The position numbers and the translations under genes were made by a program. Under the pieces are notes generated by a model. It had not been told where the DNA came from and ran no database searches. It worked only from the letters and a program-made list of their open reading frames with translations. Source: Malaya genurostris (Eukaryota; Arthropoda; Insecta; Diptera; Culicidae). From it: 64,000 bases of DNA. The stretch lies in the NCBI RefSeq assembly GCF_030247185.1, contig NC_080571.1, positions 82,084,525 through 82,148,524 on the forward strand. Reading direction: 5' to 3'. Below are positions 55,204-64,000 of the stretch, piece by piece; the first letter of the stretch is position 1; each line of letters begins with the position of its first letter.

Positions 55204-55705
55204 AGTAGCAATCCGTCACTAGTTCTGATACTACTAAGTCCAAACTATGTTGGAACAAGAGCACGAATATGTTTTTTGTGTTATACTGGTTAAAACAAGG
55301 AGACAACAATGTTTCTTCATGACATAATTAGTTACGAAATAGTTATTTACGTTTCAAATCACCACATCTTTTTGTCATATAGAATTAATTATAATTCATA
55401 AGCTATCGTTACTTAATCCAAACATATCTGTAACAACAACTATGCTTCTAACTACCAGTTGAAAATAAGTTTATATGACTCCAATGGTAGCAATCCGTAA
55501 CTAGTTCTGATACCACTTAGTCCAATTGTGTTGCCACAAGAGCACAAACATCTATTTTATGTTATACTGGTTGAAACAAGGTGACGGCAGTGTTTCTCTA
55601 TAACATAAACATTGACTTAACTATCATATGTAAGTTATCGTTACTTGATTCTAGCATATCTTCAACCACAGCTATGTTTTTAGCTAGTAGTTGAAAAAAG
55701 GTTTA
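55204..55705. repeat. Tandem duplication, about 284 bp unit, two copies
   Basis: tagcaatccgt(c/a)actagttctgata starts at 55204 and 55488. Both units continue through agtcca, gagcac(g/a)a, gttatactggtt(a/g)aaacaagg, tatcgttactt(a/g)att, agcta/actatg and agttgaaaa. Diverged, non-coding. Confidence 0.75.
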
Positions 55706-56940
55706 TTTTCCGTTGTGAAACCTTTAGAAACACGCAAGCGTATATGTAAATCGTTACTGTGAATTGATATAACAGTAACATAGACAATACAAGATTATAA
55801 CATACAATTTTTGGATTGATTAAGATAGCTATCGATTGGTTTTCCCAATGTAATGACAATGAAAATGCAACCTAAAAAACTTTTGTTCGCTTGACTATGG
55901 CGAACACACTATGGAGTCGCAAGAAGTGTATGAAACATGAATAAAACCAGGATATTACTTTTTTCAAAACTACTTTTGGCGAAAATAATCAAAGGCAGAA
56001 TAGTGATTTTTGTTCTATGCACTATCATAAACACGAATAAAACAATACACGGATTGAACATCGATTGTGATAATATTATTGTTCTCATGATATAAAAATT
56101 TTAAATACTGAGAAATCGCTCTTCTTGAGCATTCTGAACATAGGGTTATTTCATATCTTCATAAACAGATTTTGATTGAAGGCGCATAAATGAAATTAAA
56201 ATTGAAATCCGCTCGACAGTTTTAAAATCGTTGTGAAATTCGTACCTTGTACAAAGTTTGTGATTTCAAGTACTCTACTACTTTTTTATTGCTTATAGAA
56301 AAGTATTCTGGATTCATTCAATGTTTCTAATGTCGATGGTGACTAAGTTTCAACCAATTTACTTGAAAAAAAAAATGATTTTCAAGTTATGAAAAGATAA
56401 ATTATTTCAGTATGGCATCACAACGTAACGACAACTTATTTTTAACTGACTTAGCAACTAGTAAAAACTGCGCTTTTTGAGTCACGCAAGTGGTTAGATA
56501 TTAGTAACAACAACTCAAATTTCTGGTTGTAAACTAGTCATAAATAAGCTAACGTAACAAAAATTGTTACTTGGATTTCTGATTGTTTATCTAATTGCAA
56601 ACTTCGGCTGGGTTTGAATTGTTCATCTAATTGCAAACTTCGGCTCATCAGTCTATCTAAACAGCAAAAACGTCGTATTGCTTCAAAGTCCGATATTGTG
56701 CTGTTAAAATTTTGTTGACTGTTTGATGGAACGTTTCTCATAGAAATTATGCGTTTTGTTGTTGTATGTGTTTTATGTTTAACATAAGCTGTTCAGTGTG
56801 TATATAAAATGGCGTCCTGCTGTTATTGTTATATTGAAATTTATAAATTTTATTTGATCTGATTTTAAATTCTAACCTAGTAGGTTGTGTGTGTCTGTAA
56901 TTTTTCTTGCTTCACAGTAAAAAGTTTCTCGCTAAATTTG
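55706..56940. other. No gene recognised
   Basis: AT-rich. A small two-copy tandem repeat (tctaattgcaaacttcggct) lies at about 56590-56644. No domains. Confidence 0.4.
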
Positions 56941-56949
56941 TATACAAGC

Positions 56950-57122
56950 TTGATAAGCATTTTTAAACTGCCATGCAACGGAACTGTGTAGAGGAGCATT
57001 GGAGGATGAAGCAAAAGAACTAGTTTTCCAAACAAAAAATATTCGGTTTGGCAGGCAAATTGCAGCTGTGGTTGTTCAAGCCAAAGCTTCATTACAACCA
57101 GAACGGTAAACAAGTATACATA
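56950..57122 (+). pseudogene. ITm (DD37E-like) transposase relic 2, very short
   Basis: The segment ggtttggcaggcaaattgcagctgtgg...aagcttcattacaaccagaacggtaaac corresponds at nucleotide level to relic 1 (34752-34816: gtttggcaggtaatatgcagctatgg...). It encodes the decayed VWQ.ICSCG...FITTGTVN block. It ends where dispersed repeat B begins. Confidence 0.55.
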
Positions 57123-57124
57123 CT

Positions 57125-57427
57125 AGGGTGGGACAAGGTTGTATGAGAAAAAGAGAAAAAGGTTTATTCTCTCGTTCCACCAAACTTTACGTGTTCCTTT
57201 TGGGTCTCATAAGCCCCATGTAAAATTTTAGCTTGATTTGAGAAACTATATTTTCGCGCCCGATGTTTAAAGTTTGTATGGGATTTAGTATGGAGAAAAT
57301 CACTTTTTATGAAAAAATCAGCTAGAGATCAATCTATGAACTCTTAAAATCAGTGCTTATGTTTTTTTTTGTAGGACATTTAACGAGGAAGAAAAATTTC
57401 GAAGACTTCAAAACAGTCCGTCATTTG
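57125..57427 (+). repeat. Dispersed repeat B, copy 2
   Basis: Matches 41949-42189: agggtgggac, tacgtgttccttttgggtctcataag, cgcgcccgatgtttaaagtttgtatggg, agagatcaatc, gaggaagaaaaatttcgaag. Longer by insertions. Confidence 0.6.
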
Positions 57428-58585
<1,158 letters not shown>

Positions 58586-58930
58586 AAATGACTCTTTCAT
58601 ACCGAAGATCATCGATACATTTCAGACCAGGCCATTGCAATTGTCTCGTACTGAAATTTCGAGAACAATCAGATATCTTCGAACTTCATAGCTTCAATAA
58701 AAATAAACTACAAATTTGTCGTACCTAACCTCCTATATTGACAAATTAAAAAGAAATTGTTTCAAGTTTGGAATATATAGTTGTAGAATATTAGCTATTT
58801 AACTAATCTGTACTTTAATGTAAGTGCATTGCTTCAAATTCTAGTAGTGAAAAAGGAGAAAGCTTGCACAATTCATACAATCAATCAACTAACTGATATT
58901 CGGAAAAGTGATGGGAGCGTGCCAGTTTTT

Positions 58931-58970
58931 TTCGTATTCACGACATCCAGTTATGTCTCTGGCATTACCC
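58931..58970 (-). repeat. 40-bp dispersed motif, copy 3
   Basis: Reverse complement gives gggtaatgccagagacataa...tgaatacgaa; compare 27581-27620 and 31827-31866. Confidence 0.55.
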
Positions 58971-59099
58971 ACTCGCCTTTTTTTGATGTCTTAACGATAG
59001 TTACTCAGCTTAATACGAAGATTTTTTTCAAGTGACAAGCCATGTTCCAAAACTCACTGTAAAGACACAAAAAAGTCTAACTTTTTAATTTGAAGAAAT

Positions 59100-59530
59100 A
59101 GGTTTTTGGAGTCTTCTACAATGATACATAGTGTGAAGAATGCTTGCAGAAGCGATTATTACCATCCCTACGCACCCATGACGCCATTTTGGTCTGCTTT
59201 GGTATCTTGTCACTACAGGAAAAATGTTTGGTATGGTATGGTATAACGCGAATGGATTCTATGTTGTTCCGAATCCACCTAACCTATCGAGCGATATTAG
59301 GCTTTCGTGAAGAGAGAACTCTCTCGAAATGTCAAAAATTTTGGAAAAAAGAAGCTAAATCGGTTGAAGGGAAGTTTGCACAGGCACTCATGGCTGGAGT
59401 AAACTCAACAGTTTGTAGTTTCTTCATGCAGCCCAATTAGGCAACTGTAATGAGTTTTAAGACTAATTATGTGCAACTAAAAGAGTAAAAGCCTGTTTCA
59501 AACCACCTAGTGGTGTAATGTTTTCTTTCT
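59100..59530 (+). pseudogene. ITm (DD37E-like) transposase relic 3
   Basis: Plus-strand pieces: CLQKRLLPSLRTHDA, then a decayed second-Asp region (ILSLQEKCLVWYGI) and RAILGFREERTL; WKKEAKSVEGKFAQALMAGV near the end. The order matches the C-terminal half of an ITm transposase and relic 1. The end motif ccacctagtggtgtaatgttttctttc (59502-59528) follows about 60 bp later, as in relic 1. Dead. Confidence 0.65.
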
Positions 59531-60198
59531 CAAATCAATCGTATTATAACACTGTGGTATTCTTCAAAATAATGTTCTTCGATTCTTGAAAAAATAACCG
59601 GAAACGGTTTATTTGGCCGTCTACGGATGACTACCGATTGGAATAGTTTTGAGGCTTCTTGAAAGCAAGACTTCGTGACCCGAAAATAATGCACGTCGTC
59701 CGTCTGTATTTTTTTTATTCAATAATATAATATAATATTAAGGTACACTGCTTAAGCTCTAAGATGCCAAGGGTATTTACTAATCTTAATTATCGTCTAA
59801 CTTAAAACTAGAGTAGTATCATTATGTAATGTAGTACCGGGGTCGCGGATTCTCGAGAATCCAGCTTTCAGCTGGCGATCGGTAGTGGCCAGTGAATTGA
59901 ATTTAGGATGAGTTGATTCCAGATGGCGATGGTAATTTTCTATGTTGGCCGCATTCTTCGGTCCGTGAGGGTCCGCGGGAAACACCCCCAGGCTACAAAG
60001 GCCCGGCGGGTGGCCCTCATGCTGGTCATTGACTGGAGCGGTCTTCCGGTGATGGTGATGTTACGGAAGAGAATGAAAAAATATTGTGGGAAACGGGGTA
60101 AAAAGGGGGTATGGGAACAAAATGTTTGAAAACGACAGAGATCTAATTAGTTGCCATCGAGATGGTGAAGAAACAGGGAAGGGGGAACGAAAAAGTTA
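59531..60198. other. No gene recognised; flank of the CR1-like LINE
   Basis: 59600-59640 (cggaaacggtttatttggccgtctacggatga) resembles 63100-63135 beyond the LINE's 3' end. The LINE may therefore have inserted into, or lie beside, a repeated unit. 59830-60060 is GC-richer, unassigned. Confidence 0.35.
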
Positions 60199-60504
60199 GT
60201 GACAAAAAAAGATCTTGTTAATTCCAATGAAGATGGTGGAAAGGGGCAGGTCCGTCTGTATTTGTCATACATGAAAAATCAACAACCTACAGTATGCATC
60301 GAAGGTATGACACCAACTAGTATAAAAATGCTATTAGCATCAGAAGGCCTTCCAACAACACCTGACCACCTCCTACGAATCTTCATCGAAGCGCTGGCCG
60401 ACCTGGACTCTTATGGGAAATTTTTGACAAGTGAACACATCCGCCGACTCCAACTAATCCGGGAAGCCGAGCAAAATTTTACAAGGCCGAATTTTCGGAA
60501 ATAA
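60199..60504 (+). CDS. Unassigned 101-codon ORF upstream of the LINE remains
   Basis: Frame MTKKDLVNSNEDGGKGQVRL, LYLSYMKNQQPTVCIEGMTP, LLASEGLPTTPDHLLRIFIE, ALADLDSYGKFLTSEHIRRL, ending NFTRPNFRK. Composition is protein-like and codon-like, clearly better than chance frames nearby. It could be the tail of a LINE ORF1 or a separate TE or host fragment. No motif I can name. Confidence 0.35.
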   Translation: MTKKDLVNSNEDGGKGQVRLYLSYMKNQQPTVCIEGMTPTSIKMLLASEGLPTTPDHLLRIFIEALADLDSYGKFLTSEHIRRLQLIREAEQNFTRPNFRK

Positions 60505-60679
60505 CGACGCCCTCTATTGAGGTAGTATCCTATAATGACGAAAGTGACACTATACTTCATTCAAATCCTCAAATTTCTTCGCATTCACAACAGAATGCGA
60601 TTGAAATTCTTGTCTACTGTCAGCATTTTAATCGGATGAAAGCCCAGCAAAAATGAAGGAAATTCAACGAAATATTTTA

Positions 60680-62885
60680 TCATCTTCAAAGACATCATAT
60701 TAACAAGATATCCAGCTCTTAAATTTCCCGAACAAATCATTGGCATACTTCCAATTGCAGGAGAAAATGAAACACTTCAATTTCTTTTCGACAAAATCTC
60801 TTTATTCGGCTTGAATCAAATAAATTCGGTGAAAAATAAACAAAATTCATATCTTGATCTTCTTTTTATAAACTGTACCGAAGACTTCTGTGTGAATGCC
60901 GTACCAAATCCACTCTGGAAAAATGAAGCATTTCACACAGCAATTGAATACTCCATTTTCATGCATAACATGTAGACTAAGTACATTAAACTGGCAAAAT
61001 ATTTTGAGTATAGAAGGAAACGTCAATGAAGAAGTGGGAAAATTCTATCTAATTATCAACAACTTAATTTCGGAAATTGTACCAGTAAAAAGAAGAAGAA
61101 GAAGGAGTGACAATAGCAAATTGCCTGTCTGGTTCAACCAGCAATTGAAAAACCTGAAAAATAGAAAGCACATAAGACTTATAAAAAAGATAAGAGTGTT
61201 ATCAATCTACAACACTACCTCGACAATTGCAATGGCCTGAAAATAGCAATCTACTCGGCACACGAAGAATATAATTTTAAAGTCGAAAGCGAAATCAAAG
61301 AGCATCCAAAAAATTTCTTTAGCTAGGTTAAAACAAAACTGAAGAATAACAACCTTCCTTCCCAGATAAACCTAGACGGAACTACTGAAAATGATAGCAC
61401 TGAAATTTGTAATTTATTTGCAATTTTTTTCCGAGAAATATATACATCATATGCCGAACTATTCAATGCACTTGAAAACCTCAACGCAGCAAAGGGACCT
61501 AAACCTGACGGAATAGCACCAATATTTTTGAAGCAATTAGCTACTGAGCTCACAACACCATTACAACATCTCTTCAACTTATCTCTAAGAACAGGAATAT
61601 TTACAGAAACATGGAAATCCTCCTTCTTAGTGCCGGTCTTTAAAGCAGGCTCAAAATCAGACATACGTAATTATCGAGGAATTGCCATTATCTCGTGCAT
61701 TCCAAAATTATTTGAAAAATTTATCAATGGGAAAACATTTCAACAAGTAAAAAATTACATAACTCCAAAACAACATGGCTTTTTCAAAGGTCGTTCTACG
61801 TCAACAAATCTCTTGGAATTCAATACATTCACTTTGGAAGCTATGGACAATGGAAATTTTGTCGAAACTCTCTATACTGACTTCTGCAAAGCTTTCGACA
61901 GAATTGACATACCATTATTACTACTCAAAATTAAAAAAATAAGACATTGAAGAAAAACTTTTCGAATGGCTTGAAGCAGCTATCTCACAAAACGTAAACA
62001 AATTGTACGCTATCAAAACACATACTCCAAATCAATAAATGTCACTTCAGGTGTTCCCCAAGGTTCACATTTAGGCCCTCTTCTTTTTATCATGTATGTA
62101 AACGACATTTCCTTCTTACTCAAACATCTAAAAGTACTTGTACACTCTTAGAAAAACTGAAATTTACGCTTGACGTAAACTCAAGTATGCCGTAATTTCT
62201 TCTGGGATGACACAATATTACATCTGCTAACATGTAAACATAAACTTTGCGTCTGTATCGATGTAAGCTTCAGCTAAATTAACTGTGAAGTTAATGATAT
62301 GACTTATTTTCACATGATTTAAATCGTGAAAGTAAGTGAATTGCGACGCTCCCTTTATGTGCATCTATTAATATGTAAACTTTTCTGAGTGTGTATATGC
62401 AGACGACATGAAGCTCTTTATGGAAATAGCAAATACTGTAGATGCTGAAGTATTCCAATATAAAATTAACGTATTCAACATTTGGTGTAATAAAAGCTTA
62501 CTCCAACTAAACGTTAAAAAATGTAGTTCAGTAACGTTTAGTAGAAAAATCATGTCTCCTTCTATTAACATTTTGGAATAGTGCAGCATAGTATGGAACC
62601 CATGCACCTCCGTATAAGCAGAACGCATCGAATCAAAAACAATTTCTACTGTATGCGTTTCGTAGACTAAACTGGACTACATTTCCTCTTCCATCGTATA
62701 AAGTGCGTTGTATGCTCATAAACTTACAAACACTCGAAGAACGCCGCAAAACTACAAGTCTTTCTTTTATCAACGACATTATTTCTCAACGAGTACAATC
62801 TGAATCATTGCTTTCACAACAAAAATTTTATGCTCCTAGTCGCCATCTTAGAAGTCGTCAAATATTCTCGAAAAAAAAAAAATAA
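60680..62885 (+). pseudogene. CR1/Jockey-like LINE ORF2 relic (EN end, RT, C-terminus)
   Basis: Plus strand, many stops. 60680-60975: end of an APE-type endonuclease (QINSVKNKQNSYLDLLFINC, FHTAIEYSIF). 61440-61950: RT with NLNAAKGPKPDGIAPIFLKQ, PVFKAGSKSDIRNYRGIAII, CIPKLFEKF, PKQHGFFKGRSTSTNL, YTDFCKAFDRID. After a frameshift, [20 protein letters not shown]. The YADDMKLF catalytic block resumes at 62395, after a 251 bp MITE (62143-62393). C-terminal part LQTLEERRKTTSLSFINDII, LLSQQKFYAPSRHLRSRQIF (62720-62870). No RNase H. ORF1 and most of the endonuclease are missing. Clade by resemblance only. Confidence 0.85.
62143..62393. mobile_element. MITE (251 bp) inserted in the LINE at its YADD site
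   Basis: Ends cactcttagaaaa and inverse ttttctgagtgtg; TA at 62141-62142 and 62394-62395. Removing it with one TA brings the LINE frame into register across the YADD motif, which proves the boundaries. Its right third (gcgacgctccctttatgtgcatctatta) matches MITE family A; the left part differs. Confidence 0.85.
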
Positions 62886-63079
62886 AACAAATTATGCCAA
62901 AAATAATCTTATTAATCAAATGATGCGCTTTTATAACTAAAACTGCCGAAAAATCGATCTATGTCAAAGAAACAAATTGAAACCAAATCGTAGAAATAAT
63001 GTATAGCATATAAGAAACCATTGTAACTTTTTTCGCCTGCAGTCTAAATTTGTTTGACGAATAAATAAATAAATAAATC
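62886..63079 (+). other. 3' UTR and (GAATAAATA)-type tail of the CR1-like LINE
   Basis: Ends in gaataaataaataaataaat (63059-63078), a short tandem tail rather than poly(A). Such tails are typical of CR1-like LINE 3' ends, which supports the clade guess. Confidence 0.6.
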
Positions 63080-64000
63080 GGAAACTAGGAACCGGGATAA
63101 CCGAACTCAGTTTGTTTGGCCGTCTACTGATAAAAACTATCGAATAGATTCAGTTTAGGAAATTTTTCACGTGTCTTTGTTTCGTTCCTTTAAGTGATGG
63201 TATAAAATTTCGCACACTTTATCCAATAATTCCAGAACTGAAGGTCGAATCTAGATGAAATTCAGGAGATTTAAAAAGAATTATAAGACCATTTATTTAA
63301 ATCTAAGTTTGTTGACATGTGTCACGCCATCTCTTAGAAAAGTGAGTAAGTAATTTGAAATTGGTATTTTTCCACTAATCACCCTATAATTTCGGAACCG
63401 GAAAATGGATCCAGATAAATTTCAAATGTTTTGTACAGGTTAGAACACATATTCTTATTTTATTGCACATTTTACCCCATAACTCCGGAACCAGAAGTTT
63501 GATCCAAACAAAATTCAGGAATTTCGGAACTATTCGATTATGGTTTGTATTTTATTCATGCTAAAGTGTTATTCTCTAAGTAACTATATTTTTGTAATTA
63601 AAAAAACACGAAGAAACCTCTCTAGACCATCGTCACTACGTAGTGCAATGGAATTTCAAGCCAACCCAAGCTTACAAATCAGCTTAATCGAATTCAAAAT
63701 CATTTTCGAAGGGTCTTAAAACCCCATAAAATATTATTCCCTTCATTATGCCAATCCGAAGTTCGGTCGGATCGCCGTTTCAAGATACGGTCAGTGTGTT
63801 AACAGCCTCATTAAGATATCACTCGGCTGACAGGAATGATCGCAACTTACCAAGTAGCACCTTTCCACCGGTGTATTATCTCCATTTGTGGGACACTAAA
63901 ACCACAGCTTCAGTCGCCCAAATTGGGCAAAACGAGTTGTAATCCATCACAAGCTCACTGAACACGCAGAACCCGTTCTGGAAAGTGCATAGTTGCGTGC
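63080..64000. repeat. Dispersed GGAACCGGAAGT-type repeat units; no gene
   Basis: Units start near 63224 (ataattccagaactgaaggtcgaatctaga), 63385 (tataatttcggaaccggaaa) and 63479 (cataactccggaaccagaag), each followed by gatcca(g/a)a(t/c)aaa. Relatives at 21670 and 44200. 63600-64000 is GC-richer with an unassigned 64-codon frame (63748-63942). Confidence 0.45.

Overview
This window is AT-rich, repeat-dense eukaryotic DNA from an insect genome, most likely a mosquito (Culicidae). The clearest evidence is a 1.25 kb Tc1/mariner element whose transposase has DD37E spacing (the ITmD37E family, known from mosquitoes). It is supported by an I-clade-type LINE of the kind common in mosquitoes and by many TA-flanked MITEs. 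There is no operon structure, no prokaryotic gene and no CRISPR array. I found no host protein-coding gene that I can name. Essentially everything recognisable is a transposable element, a relic of one, or satellite and microsatellite DNA.

Layout. 1-4.8 kb: two tandem copies of a MITE carrying Pol III-like boxes A and B, one tRNA-derived SINE and an 89 bp mini-MITE. 4.8-6.4 kb: a possible TTAA-type element. 8.7-9.65 kb: a 10-bp satellite of 91 units in unbroken register. 10.3 kb: a second SINE type with an 11-bp target duplication. 10.6-13.8 kb: a decayed minus-strand LINE with RNase H, which has lost the segment expected to hold its polymerase (F/Y)ADD motif, plus a second partial 3' end. 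16.8-18.8 kb: a hAT-like element holding a second TIR element, which holds a truncated I-type LINE. 19.2-20.4 kb: the ITmD37E element. 22.2-23.4 kb: SINE and MITE copies. 29-31.9 kb: degenerate tandem repeats, a hAT-like MITE and a 767 bp MULE-like element packed with TTTCGCCGAA motifs. 33.7-38.2 kb: GGAACCGGAAGT-type repeats, an ITm relic and a nearly perfect 96 bp hairpin. 38.8-39.75 kb: a second truncated I-type LINE. 42-43.8 kb: mariner relics, one with 217-219 bp inverted ends.

44.3-52.2 kb is the centrepiece. A full-length two-ORF I-type LINE (about 6.0 kb, 13-bp target duplications, poly(A) tail, both ORFs open) sits inside a dead DD34D mariner, which sits inside a dead, internally deleted Tc1/mariner-type element. 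Both DNA transposons keep their TIRs and TA duplications, so three insertions can be ordered in time. The LINE is the only element here with fully open coding capacity, apart from a non-canonical LADD where (F/Y)ADD is expected.

52-64 kb: tandem duplications, further ITm relics, an (ATT)n run, and a decayed plus-strand CR1/Jockey-like LINE interrupted at its YADD region by a 251 bp MITE of the first family. Two stretches (about 52.74-53.09 kb and 53.77-54.41 kb) have protein-like reading frames that I cannot assign.

The Pol III-like box module occurs at constant 33-nt spacing in two otherwise different DNA-transposon contexts. That is the best candidate here for something not well described.
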